64,000 bases of DNA from JBMNIZ01 sp050951405 (lineage in GTDB: Bacteria > Bacillota > DULZ01): positions 124,001 through 188,000 of the forward strand of contig JBMNIZ010000012.1 in the NCBI GenBank assembly GCA_050951405.1, read 5' to 3'. The notes below the pieces were generated by a model. It had not been told where the DNA came from. It saw only the letters and a program-made list of their open reading frames with translations, and did not search any database. This document shows positions 17,774 through 26,024 of the stretch, in pieces (within the stretch, counting starts at the first letter, position 1; each line of letters starts with the position of its first letter). The position numbers and the translations under genes were made by a program.

Positions 17774-19519
17774 GTGTACCTAAAAAAATCTTATCGAAAA
17801 GACACGGGGAGGACTTATCTTTCTATCGCTCAGAAATACAGGGATCCAGAGACAGGTATTTCCACTGACCGTACTGTTAAATCCCTTGGTTACCTTGACG
17901 AACTGGAGAAAATATACGATGACCCTATCGCCCACTTCAAAGAGCTTGCCCGGAAAATGACTGAAGAGGAAAATGCCCAAAAGAAGTTGACTTTGTCCAT
18001 CAATATGGAGGAAAAACTTGCTCCTAATACTGATAACAGAAAGAATTTTGGCTATGCGGCAATTTTAAAGATTTATCATGAATTGGGTTTGGATGTGTTT
18101 TTCAAGAATAAGTCCAGGCATGAGAATTTTAAGTTCAATACGAATTCCATCATGATGCTTTTGGTTATCTCCAGGCTCCTTTCTCCCGGCTCCAAGAAAA
18201 AGGCTTTTGAGGAAAAAGGGCGGTATTTTGAGCGTTTTCATTTTTCTTTGGCGGATGTTTACCGGTCCCTCTCTCATTTTTCGAAGATTGCCAAGGAGTT
18301 TCAAAGGTATTTGAATGCTCAGATCAGTGAGAAGTATGGGCGTAATACTAAGACCATCTATTATGATGTGACCAATTTCTATTTTGAGATTGATGAGGGG
18401 GATGAGTTCCGTAAGTTCGGGTTGTCAAAGGAAAACCGTCGGAATCCTATTGTGCAGATGGGATTGGCTATGGATGCTGATGGGATACCTCTTCATTATG
18501 ATTTGTTTCCTGGTAATACGGTTGATAAGGAGACCTTTCGGCCGGTTATCGGGGAAGTAAGAAGAAATTATGATACGGGCAGGATTATTGTTGTTGCTGA
18601 TATGGGGATTATTACGGGGGATAATATTTTTTATCTTCAGGGTAAGGAGAAGGGAAGGAATTTTAACGGTTATGTGTTCAGTTTTTCGGTCAGGGGCGGC
18701 ACTCAAGAGTTTAAGGAGCATGTCCTTTCTGATGAGGGTTACGTAGATCAAAATGGCAAGCCTGCCGATGAAAATGCTGATTTCAAGATGAAAAGCAGGG
18801 TCATTGCCAGGGAAATCAATGTAACGTTGCCTAGTGGAAAAAAGACAAGGAAAACGGTGTATGAAAAGCAGGTGGTTTTCTGGGGAAGAAAATATGCTTT
18901 AAAGGCTCAGGCTGAACGGGAAGAGCTTTTAAAAAAGGCTTTTGATTTGGCGGCTAATCCTCAGAGCTACAATAAGGCTACTTCTTATGGGGCGGCCAGG
19001 TATGTGAAGAATCTTAAGTTTGATGAGAAGACGGGAGAGGTTCTTGCGGTTAAGGAGCGTCCGGTTGTGGACTGGGAGAGGGTTAGGGAAGAGGCCAAGT
19101 ATGATGGCTACTATGCGATTGTCACCAGTGAATTGGATATGTCTGATGTTGAAATAATTGATACTTACCGGGGTTTGTGGAAGATTGAGGAGACTTTCCG
19201 GATTACTAAGGGGGTTTTGGAGACCCGCCCGGTGTATGTATCTCTTCAGGATCATATTAATGCTCATTTTTTGATTTGCTTCATCGCGCTTACGATTATG
19301 AGGATTATGCAAAGAAAAACGGGCAATGTTTATTCTGCGGAGCAGATTATTGAGTGTCTTCATAGGATTTCTTGCTCAAAGGAGCATGAAAATGTTTATT
19401 TGTTCGATTACAGAACTGAGGTTTCCGATGCTATTGGGAAGGCCTTGGGGATTGATTTTACCAACAAGAGGCTTCGTCTTGGGGACATTAAAAAAATTTT
19501 GGGTCAGGTCAAAAAATGA
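17774..19519 (+). CDS. IS1634 family (IS4-like DDE) transposase
   Basis: The 581-residue protein starts at GTG behind GGAGG and is typical in size for the family. The DDE catalytic parts are visible as IYYDVTNFYFE (first Asp), GRIIVVADMGIITGDN (second Asp) and YRGLWKIEETFRITKG with the Glu in the YxxxIE region. An insertion domain with many charged residues separates the last two. The gene is intact, so copy 1 should be able to move and also to serve copy 2. Confidence 0.93.
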   Translation: MYLKKSYRKDTGRTYLSIAQKYRDPETGISTDRTVKSLGYLDELEKIYDDPIAHFKELARKMTEEENAQKKLTLSINMEEKLAPNTDNRKNFGYAAILKIYHELGLDVFFKNKSRHENFKFNTNSIMMLLVISRLLSPGSKKKAFEEKGRYFERFHFSLADVYRSLSHFSKIAKEFQRYLNAQISEKYGRNTKTIYYDVTNFYFEIDEGDEFRKFGLSKENRRNPIVQMGLAMDADGIPLHYDLFPGNTVDKETFRPVIGEVRRNYDTGRIIVVADMGIITGDNIFYLQGKEKGRNFNGYVFSFSVRGGTQEFKEHVLSDEGYVDQNGKPADENADFKMKSRVIAREINVTLPSGKKTRKTVYEKQVVFWGRKYALKAQAEREELLKKAFDLAANPQSYNKATSYGAARYVKNLKFDEKTGEVLAVKERPVVDWERVREEAKYDGYYAIVTSELDMSDVEIIDTYRGLWKIEETFRITKGVLETRPVYVSLQDHINAHFLICFIALTIMRIMQRKTGNVYSAEQIIECLHRISCSKEHENVYLFDYRTEVSDAIGKALGIDFTNKRLRLGDIKKILGQVKK

Positions 19520-19553
19520 GCTTTTCCCCTACATCTTTGTGATAAATTCGAAA

Positions 19554-19597
19554 AGCCGCTAGCTCTTGTGTGGCAAGAGTTTGCGGCTCTTTTTTTG
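19554..19597 (+). terminator. Terminator of the IS1634 transposase
   Basis: AGCCGC pairs with GCGGCT, with an inner CTCTTG/CAAGAG stem, followed by CTTTTTTT. The same structure ends the other copy near 31822-31865. Confidence 0.8.
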
Positions 19598-19619
19598 GTG
19601 GTTTGCTGTAAAAGTCGGG

Positions 19620-19707
19620 ATTCAATCCAAAATAAAATATAAAAAAACACCCTGCTCCAAGCAAGGTATAGACGAGGAGAAAAGAAGCAAAAATATGAGC
19701 TTCCCAT
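19620..19707. repeat. 88-bp target-site duplication, right copy
   Basis: It is identical to 17522-17609. IS1634 of Mycoplasma mycoides is known for long direct repeats of variable length, and this fits that habit. Confidence 0.93.
19641..19666 (-). terminator. Rho-independent terminator after the hypothetical gene
   Basis: On the minus strand CCTTGCT and AGCAGGG pair around TGG and are followed by TGTTTTTTT. It serves the hypothetical gene immediately upstream and has been copied to the far side of the IS by the target duplication. Confidence 0.75.
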
Positions 19708-19711
19708 GGAA

Positions 19712-20173
19712 CTAAAAGGCACAGTCACAGCTGCATCTATCTAAGCCGATGCTGAACTGCATGATGCAGCCAGTATCCGTTTCTTGAGCAGAAATCAAAT
19801 TGGAACTGGTATTAAAGCCGCGGCTGAAAGCGAAAACGAAAATGGGGCTGACCGGGCAGATGGTCAGGCCGTATTCATTATTCAAAATCCAATTGGCATC
19901 CCGAAAACAGCAACGCAGGATCTTTACCTCGATCAAGTTAGCATCCACTTCTTTCAGCTCAATACTGTCTGCAAAAGGAAATTGTTCAGCAAAAAAGCGT
20001 CGGAAAGAAGACCGCATGTCAGGGAAACTCACAGGCAGTCCTGGGAACCGGTTGAGAAACTCCTGGGCAAGACTCCATGCCACTTTCGCCCGGACATTAT
20101 CATTTTCTTTTCCGGTGGCAAGGGCTATATTTTGAAAATATTTGGTCAAAAGGGTTTGGATCCGGTCATCCAT
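19712..20173 (-). CDS. Hypothetical protein
   Basis: I do not recognise this 153-residue protein. It starts at an ATG behind GGGGGAGGGG; a longer frame upstream is unlikely. It is soluble by sequence, with a helical N-terminal half (MDDRIQTLLTKYFQNIALATGKEN) and a beta-rich second half (ELKEVDANLIEVKILRCCFRDANW). The last third is cysteine-rich, ending LDRCSCDCAF, and a CC pair lies near residue 89; metal binding is possible. It is monocistronic, between its own terminator and a 140-bp gap. Confidence 0.6.
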   Translation of the reverse strand: MDDRIQTLLTKYFQNIALATGKENDNVRAKVAWSLAQEFLNRFPGLPVSFPDMRSSFRRFFAEQFPFADSIELKEVDANLIEVKILRCCFRDANWILNNEYGLTICPVSPIFVFAFSRGFNTSSNLISAQETDTGCIMQFSIGLDRCSCDCAF

Positions 20174-20312
20174 TTTTTCCCCTCCCCCAGGAAGCTTTGG
20201 TATATTAAGATTATATAACAAAAGACAAGCCTGCAGCACAACAGGAAAAAAATGCTATAATTTCTACTCTTTGCTGCAAGAAAATTGATTCAAATTGGAA
20301 ATTTTTCCACTG

Positions 20313-20552
20313 TCAATCTGGTTTTCCTCCTGGGATGATATCCTGTCTGGAAATTGTCGGGGAACAGCGGATTTCGGTAACAAACTCCTGCCCTTGTAGC
20401 AGTTGCCAATAAATCAGTTTGGCCCCAAGGAAAAGAAAGGCTATAAGAAAAAACACCAGAAGAAAGCTGGTACGCCAGATCAATTGTTTTTTCAATTTCA
20501 ATAACCACCTTTTGCCAGACATGTTAATTATAGTGTAGCAAAAGGCAGGCAT
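20313..20552 (-). CDS. Small single-span membrane protein
   Basis: A basic N-terminus is followed by one membrane span (TSFLLVFFLIAFLFLGAKLIYW) and a short tail ending GGKPD. The pattern IYWQLLQGQEFVTEI resembles the membrane-proximal start of class B penicillin-binding proteins, so it may be a remnant or a true small protein. The ATG lies just after the U32 stop and has no good binding site; ATG at 20522 or a TTG behind AGGTGG are other start choices. It follows the U32 peptidase gene closely. Confidence 0.5.
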   Translation of the reverse strand: MPAFCYTIINMSGKRWLLKLKKQLIWRTSFLLVFFLIAFLFLGAKLIYWQLLQGQEFVTEIRCSPTISRQDIIPGGKPD

Positions 20553-20554
20553 TA

Positions 20555-21769
20555 TTATTCAATCGACTTCAGACGGCGGATTAAAGAAAATGGTTCCACC
20601 TCCATAGGAACATGGATCCAGACTTTCTGTTGTGGATGAGGTGCGCTGGATATTCTCTCCCCCTGCTCATTTTCCAGATAGTCCAGGATAAAAACTTTGC
20701 CGGGTGTATTTGGTCCAAAAATTTCCAGCATATCTTTCTGGGAAAAGCGATTTCTTTGTTCAACCAGCGCTTTTTGCCGCTGGCGGTCATAAGAAAGGAT
20801 CACCCCGGCAAATTCCCATTGCTGCTCTTCTCTCCGCTCTGTTTCCATCTCCGGCTGACCGAAAAAAAAGCCGCTGGTAAAACCCCTGTCACTAGTTTTT
20901 TCCAATTCGCCCCACCAGCTTTCCTGGAAGGAATAATTTTCCGGATCTTCCCAGTACAGATCCAGGGCCTGCCGGTAAGTTTTAGTGACGGTAGCCACAT
21001 AATGGATGCTCCGCATCCTACCTTCGATTTTCCAACTGGTTAAGCCAGCATCGATCAATTCCGGTATATGCCGGATCAGGCATAAATCCCGCGAACTCAT
21101 AATGGCAGTTCCCCGGTTGTCTTCCAGCACAGGAAAATACTCGCCAGGCCTTTTTTCCTCTAACAAATAATACTGCCAGCGGCAGGGATGAGTGCAGTAT
21201 CCCCGGTTAGCGCTGCGCCCGGTTAGGTAACTGCTGAGAAAACAGCGGCCGGAATAGGCTAGACACATGGCACCATGGACAAAGGATTCCAGTTCCAGGT
21301 CGGATGATAACCGGATTTCCTTAATTTCTTCCAAGGACAGCTCTCGCCCCAAGATTACTCTAGCCGCACCCAGCTCTTCCCAAAATCGAACGGCGGCCAG
21401 GTTGGTCACATTGGCCTGGGTGCTGATATGAACGGGCAGCTCAGGTACGGTTCTCCGAGCTATCTGGAAAACTCCTGGGTCAGAAACGATGATACCATCA
21501 ACTCCCAGAGACGCAAGGATCTGCAGATAAGAGGGCAAAGTAGGTAAATCCCGATTATGGGCAAATATATTAACTGTCACATAAACCTTTTTCCCCTGCT
21601 GGTGGGCAAACCGGACTCCTGTTTCCATTTCTTCCCGAGTAAAACTCCCGGCCGCAGAGCGTAATCCGAACTGGTGCCCCCCCAGATAGACCGCATCAGC
21701 ACCGTAGAGGAGGGCTATCTTCAGTTTTTCTAAATTCCCTGCTGGTGCTAGTATTTCCGGTTTAACCAA
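20555..21769 (-). CDS. U32 family peptidase-like protein (tRNA hydroxylation type)
   Basis: The 404-residue protein has a TIM-barrel start (PEILAPAGNLEKLKIALLYGADAVYLGG) and the U32 signature ELESFVHGAMCLAYSGRC, then Cys residues in GYCTHPCRW that can hold an iron-sulfur cluster. In Bacillus the genes beside mltG of this family (yrrN and yrrO, TrhP-type) hydroxylate uridine 34 of tRNA. Its place after mltG here supports the same use, though collagenase-type annotation is common. Confidence 0.85.
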   Translation of the reverse strand: MVKPEILAPAGNLEKLKIALLYGADAVYLGGHQFGLRSAAGSFTREEMETGVRFAHQQGKKVYVTVNIFAHNRDLPTLPSYLQILASLGVDGIIVSDPGVFQIARRTVPELPVHISTQANVTNLAAVRFWEELGAARVILGRELSLEEIKEIRLSSDLELESFVHGAMCLAYSGRCFLSSYLTGRSANRGYCTHPCRWQYYLLEEKRPGEYFPVLEDNRGTAIMSSRDLCLIRHIPELIDAGLTSWKIEGRMRSIHYVATVTKTYRQALDLYWEDPENYSFQESWWGELEKTSDRGFTSGFFFGQPEMETERREEQQWEFAGVILSYDRQRQKALVEQRNRFSQKDMLEIFGPNTPGKVFILDYLENEQGERISSAPHPQQKVWIHVPMEVEPFSLIRRLKSIE

Positions 21770-21800
21770 AAAATCAACTCCTAGTACTGATGGATTTTCC

Positions 21801-22874
21801 CTATAATTTGCCCATGGCGATCAATCTTTTCGCTTGATTATGCTCCGCAAGGGTGCGGGAAAAAACATGAGAACCATCTTTCCTGGCTACAAAGAAAAGG
21901 TAGTCCACTTCCGCCGGAAAAAGGGCCGCTTCTAAAGAAGCCTTGCCAGGAGATGCAATAGGCCCGGGAGGCAATCCTGAATGCCGATAAGTGTTATAAG
22001 GTGATTCGATTTGCAAATCCTGGAGCAGCAATTCTTCCTTAGGTTCGTCCAGAAGATATTGAACGGTGGCACAGGATTCTAAACGCCAATTTTTTCGCAG
22101 CCGGTTATGGAAAACCCCTGAAATAATCGGCCTCTCATGATCCAGCTTGGCCTCTTTTTCAATAATGGAAGCCAAGGTGACCACCTGTAAGGTGGACAAG
22201 CCCAACTCCTGAGCTCTTAACCGATAATCATCGGTATATATTTCGTCAAAACGCTTGAGCATCATGTGAATAATCTCGTGGGCGGAAGCATTTTTCCTGA
22301 TTTTATAAGTATCCGGAAATAGAAAGCCTTCCAAGGAATTGTTTTCCAGTCCAGGGTCCGACAGGAATTCATAATTGAAGCTGCCTTCTTTCAGAGTCCG
22401 AAAAAATTCCTCCTGGCTGGCCAATCCCTTTTCCTCCACCTTTTTTGCAATTTGTTTTAAATTGTAGCCTTCGGGAATAGTAAAGGTCAGGTAGGAAACC
22501 TGTCCCTTGGTTAAAGTATCAACAATTTTTTCCAGATCCCAGGATGGATCCAAGGTATAGTCCCCTGCTTTTAGATTCTGATCCAACTGCAAAAACCTGG
22601 TATATGACTGGAAGAAAAGAGAGTTTTTGATCAAGCCTTTTTCGGTCAGCAAATCCCCTATTTCTTTCGTCGTACTACCGGCTGGAATCGAAACATGAAC
22701 CGCATGCGAAATTTCCGAGCAAGGGGCCAGATAACTGTGCACCACTGAGATCCCGGCAAAGACGACAAATATAAAAAAAAGGATGGTGATTAATAACCCT
22801 GTTTTCCAGAAACGAACCCGCTTTACCCTTGTCCGCTCAAAGATTGGGGCACTGTTCGGTGGTAACGTGCTCAA
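21801..22874 (-). CDS. mltG: Endolytic transglycosylase MltG
   Basis: MltG cuts nascent peptidoglycan strands at the outer face of the membrane. The 357-residue protein has a cytoplasmic tail, one span (about 25-48), a LysM-like region (TFTIPEGYNLKQIAKKV) and the YceG domain with ASIIEKEAKLDHERP, where the catalytic Glu lies, and SPYNTYRHSGLPPGPIASPG. In many Firmicutes mltG lies near alaS, ireB and ruvX, which agrees with the block here. Confidence 0.93.
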   Translation of the reverse strand: MSTLPPNSAPIFERTRVKRVRFWKTGLLITILFFIFVVFAGISVVHSYLAPCSEISHAVHVSIPAGSTTKEIGDLLTEKGLIKNSLFFQSYTRFLQLDQNLKAGDYTLDPSWDLEKIVDTLTKGQVSYLTFTIPEGYNLKQIAKKVEEKGLASQEEFFRTLKEGSFNYEFLSDPGLENNSLEGFLFPDTYKIRKNASAHEIIHMMLKRFDEIYTDDYRLRAQELGLSTLQVVTLASIIEKEAKLDHERPIISGVFHNRLRKNWRLESCATVQYLLDEPKEELLLQDLQIESPYNTYRHSGLPPGPIASPGKASLEAALFPAEVDYLFFVARKDGSHVFSRTLAEHNQAKRLIAMGKL

Positions 22875-22962
22875 GTCGGTTTGCTCCTTACCTCTGATTG
22901 ATTCTTCACTATATTATAGATCTTTTCTACCAATTAAACAATGTTTTCGCCTTTAATTTCCG

Positions 22963-24309
22963 CTAAGGGCCGATTTTGACAATTTCCGGTACAGGAGGAT
23001 AAGTATCGTAGGAGATTATTTCATCCATGACGGTTTCTCCTTCCACCCTGATTCGACGAACCACCTGGACTTCATAGCCAGGGGATCCTTTTTGCACGGT
23101 GACTCTTTCTCCTGGAGCGAGAGTCGGGTCTTTCTGGCTGATACGCTTGGGAAAAAGAACTTTCACCACTCGGCGCAGGATTTCTACTTCCGGTATATTC
23201 TCCTGGTTCCCAAAAATTTTCACTACCAGCATTCCGCTGTCCACCAAAGCATGGAAAAGGAGAAAACCTTCCGTATTATTAATGAACTGAAAATCAATAT
23301 AGTCGTAAGCTACGGTGGCATCCAGTCCCGGAGGGACATAATCAACCAGGCGGCTGTGACGGCGTCTTTCCAAAATAGGAAGGTTGGCTTTCAATACGGC
23401 ATTATAAAGGGTGGAGGATACTTGGCAGACTCCTCCGCCCAGACCGGGCTCGAACTCGTTTTCCATGATGATCAAAGCTTCCTGATAGCCTGCTTCTTTA
23501 CTTCGGGGTCCAACCACTTCATTGAAAGAAAAAACCGCCTGGGGCGCTAATAGATACTGGTGAATTTTTTCGGCGGCCAGATGTATATTGTGGGTTCTGG
23601 GTTTATTTTGCGCATTAAAGTTGGTAGCGGCCATAGCAATCCTGCCGGTGATTTTCCAACCTTGTATATCTTCTGTAGTGATTTCCGGTCTCATCGGTAC
23701 CGTCTTGACAACAAGGGCTTTCCTTTCTTGAATGTCCTGGTAAGTGAGTAAAGCCAGTCGTTCCAAGAGGAATTCTTCGTCCAGTTTTCTCCCCCAGATG
23801 GCAGGACTGATCTCCACCTGATCATCAGCCGTTATTTCCAACTGGGCATTCCGTGGTTTCTTTAACAATGATTGACCTATTTTTTCAATGGCCCGGGAAG
23901 CCTCTTCTGCATCAAAAGTGACCAGCAAGGGCAATTCAATTTTATTTCTCAGCAGAGAAAACAATTCCCTCACGGCCTGTACGCGGAATCCTTTACCGTA
24001 ATCCATGGCCCTTTTGACGGATTCTGCCAAGTCCAAGGAAAGTCCCAACTCCTTGGTCGAGAATGTCCAGCTCATCTCTTCTCCAGGCGCCTCCAACCAT
24101 ACGATTTCTTCTGCAAAGAGGGCTTCTTTGTGTTTCAATCTGGCCAATGCCTGATCCCAGGAATGACACCCTACCGGTTCTCCCTGGATAGTGAGACGGG
24201 GCAGAATATAAGGAAAAAGGGACCATGAAGCCAAATAAGCAAGCAAGAGTACAAAAATTATGCCGAAAAGAAAAAGGCAGGTCCAGCGACAATAGTTCCG
24301 GGAAGACAT
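22963..24309 (-). CDS. VanW family protein with G5-like domain
   Basis: A 448-residue surface protein with an N-terminal membrane anchor (about 12-34), a peptidoglycan-binding-4 like region, and a VanW domain (about 240-370) including PQAVFSFNEVVGPRS and GGGVCQVSSTLYNAVLKA. The C-terminal 70 residues (DPTLAPGERVTVQKGSPGYE) look like a G5 domain. VanW proteins are common in cell-wall clusters but of unclear function. It sits between the DUF1292 gene and mltG. Confidence 0.88.
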   Translation of the reverse strand: MSSRNYCRWTCLFLFGIIFVLLLAYLASWSLFPYILPRLTIQGEPVGCHSWDQALARLKHKEALFAEEIVWLEAPGEEMSWTFSTKELGLSLDLAESVKRAMDYGKGFRVQAVRELFSLLRNKIELPLLVTFDAEEASRAIEKIGQSLLKKPRNAQLEITADDQVEISPAIWGRKLDEEFLLERLALLTYQDIQERKALVVKTVPMRPEITTEDIQGWKITGRIAMAATNFNAQNKPRTHNIHLAAEKIHQYLLAPQAVFSFNEVVGPRSKEAGYQEALIIMENEFEPGLGGGVCQVSSTLYNAVLKANLPILERRRHSRLVDYVPPGLDATVAYDYIDFQFINNTEGFLLFHALVDSGMLVVKIFGNQENIPEVEILRRVVKVLFPKRISQKDPTLAPGERVTVQKGSPGYEVQVVRRIRVEGETVMDEIISYDTYPPVPEIVKIGP

Positions 24310-24408
24310 TTGCTCACTCCTTTAGGAGAACTTCAGTAAATTATATTCTGGAGCGCGACAAGTAATTATCTCCGGCAAAGCATCTTCCCATAAAGACCAT
24401 AAAGAAAA

Positions 24409-24425
24409 GCCGCTTCCACAGCGGC
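24409..24425 (-). terminator. Terminator after the DUF1292 gene
   Basis: GCCGCT pairs with AGCGGC on the minus strand and TTTTCTTT follows. It lies just past the DUF1292 stop. Confidence 0.8.
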
Positions 24426-24434
24426 CTTTTGCTT

Positions 24435-24716
24435 TTATTCCAAGTCTTCTTCTTCTTCCATTACCTGTACCTGATTCCATGCCTGGGAGACCATTTCCCA
24501 TTCTTCATCGTCTTCAATTTCCACCAGAAGTTCCTCTCCATCTTCTCCCTTTTCCAGGCGCAAAACCAGGGCTTCTCCGTCAATCTGATCCAGAGGAAGC
24601 AAAATGGCATATTTTTTTTCATCGATTTCCAGGGCATCTATCAGCCTGAACTGAAACTGCTTCCCCTCCTCATCAACCAGTTCAATCAAATCCGAAGCTT
24701 CGGGCATCTGTTTCAC
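24435..24716 (-). CDS. DUF1292 family protein (YrzB-like)
   Basis: A 93-residue acidic protein with the family pattern IELVDEEGKQFQFRLIDALEIDEKKYAILLPLD and a tail of Glu and Asp. The function of the family is unknown. In Bacillus it follows alaS, yrzL and yrrK; here 7 kb of transposons now lie between it and ruvX. It keeps its own promoter. Confidence 0.85.
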   Translation of the reverse strand: MKQMPEASDLIELVDEEGKQFQFRLIDALEIDEKKYAILLPLDQIDGEALVLRLEKGEDGEELLVEIEDDEEWEMVSQAWNQVQVMEEEEDLE

Positions 24717-24733
24717 CTCTTTTTTATAGGCTA

Positions 24734-24762
24734 ATCATAGCTTACCCTCGCAGCCTTGTCAA
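24734..24762 (-). promoter_or_regulatory. Promoter of the DUF1292 gene
   Basis: TTGACA and TATGAT are 17 bp apart on the minus strand, some 20 bp before the DUF1292 start. It lies within the 49-bp target duplication, so an identical, displaced copy exists at 31888-31916 pointing into the IS. Confidence 0.78.
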
Positions 24763-24782
24763 ACACATTCTTTCAACTCCCT
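24734..24782. repeat. 49-bp target-site duplication, left copy
   Basis: It is identical to 31888-31936. It holds the DUF1292 promoter and the last codons of ruvX, so both genes stayed whole after the insertion. Confidence 0.93.
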
Positions 24783-26024
24783 CGTTTCTTTTACACCTGA
24801 TTTAGAGATGCGAATTCTAAACCCCTTGCGGCATAAGGCCTTAAGGGGGAATTTTTTATGAATTTTTGTCATTTTTCCGTGGCATTATTTGGCATAATGT
24901 GGTATAATTAAATAAATATCGATACTCAGAGACGGAGGTTCTTAATGTGTACCTAAAAAAATCTTATCGAAAAGACACGGGGAGGACTTATCTTTCTATC
25001 GCTCAGAAATACAGGGATCCAGAGACAGGTATTTCCACTGACCGTACTGTTAAATCCCTTGGTTACCTTGACGAACTGGAAAAAATATACGATGACCCTA
25101 TCGCCCACTTCAAAGAGCTTGCCCGGAAAATGACTGAAGAGGAAAATGTCCAAAAGAAGTTGACTTTGTCCATCAATATGGAGGAAAAACTTGCTCCTAA
25201 TACTGATAACAGAAAGAATTTTGGCTATGCGGCAATTTTAAAGATTTATCATGAATTGGGTTTGGATGTGTTTTTCAAGAATAAGTCCAGGCATGAGAAT
25301 TTTAAGTTCAATACGAATTCCATCATGATGCTTTTGGTTATCTCCAGGCTCCTTTCTCCCGGCTCCAAGAAAAAGGCTTTTGAGGAAAAAGGGCGGTATT
25401 TTGAGCGTTTTCATTTTTCTTTGGCGGATGTTTACCGGTCCCTCTCTCATTTTTCGAAGATTGCCAAGGAGTTTCAAAGGTATTTGAATGCTCAGATCAG
25501 TGAGAAGTATGGGCGTAATACTAAGACCATCTATTATGATGTGACCAATTTCTATTTTGAGATTGATGAGGGGGATGAGTTCCGTAAGTTCGGGTTGTCA
25601 AAGGAAAACCGTCGGAATCCTATTGTGCAAATGGGATTGGCTATGGATGCTGATGGGATACCTCTTCATTATGATTTGTTTCCTGGTAATACGGTTGATA
25701 AGGAGACCTTTCGGCCGGTTATCGGGGAAGTAAGAAGAAATTATGATACGGGCAGGATTATTGTTGTTGCTGATATGGGGATTATTACGGGGGATAATAT
25801 TTTTTATCTTCAGGGTAAGGAGAAGGGAAGGAATTTTAACGGTTATGTGTTCAGTTTTTCGGTCAGGTGTGTGTGCTAACATAAAAGTGATCCAAAAAGC
25901 CAGTCAATGATTACGAAAAAGTGATCCACCTGCGCAATCGATCCGGCATCTGTGATAACGAATATTTGATCCACTTTGAGTAAATTCCTGTACAATCGAT
26001 GATAAGACATCAATTGGCAGGAGG

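Larger units (their letters stand above)
17610..19619 (+). mobile_element. IS1634-family insertion sequence, copy 1 (intact, 2010 bp)
   Basis: The ends were set by comparing the two copies in this window and by the 88-bp duplication. The element starts CGTTTCTTTTACAC and the reverse of its end is CCCGACTTTTACAG, a weak inverted repeat sharing CTTTTACA. One long transposase gene fills it. A hairpin with CCCCTT/AAGGGG near the left end may shield the gene from outside transcription, and a terminator closes the right end. Near-identity with copy 2 implies recent activity. Confidence 0.92.

Noticed and set aside
24429..24734. 101-residue frame on the plus strand
   Set aside because: It is antisense to the DUF1292 gene, caused by its Glu-rich codons, with no binding site or similarity.
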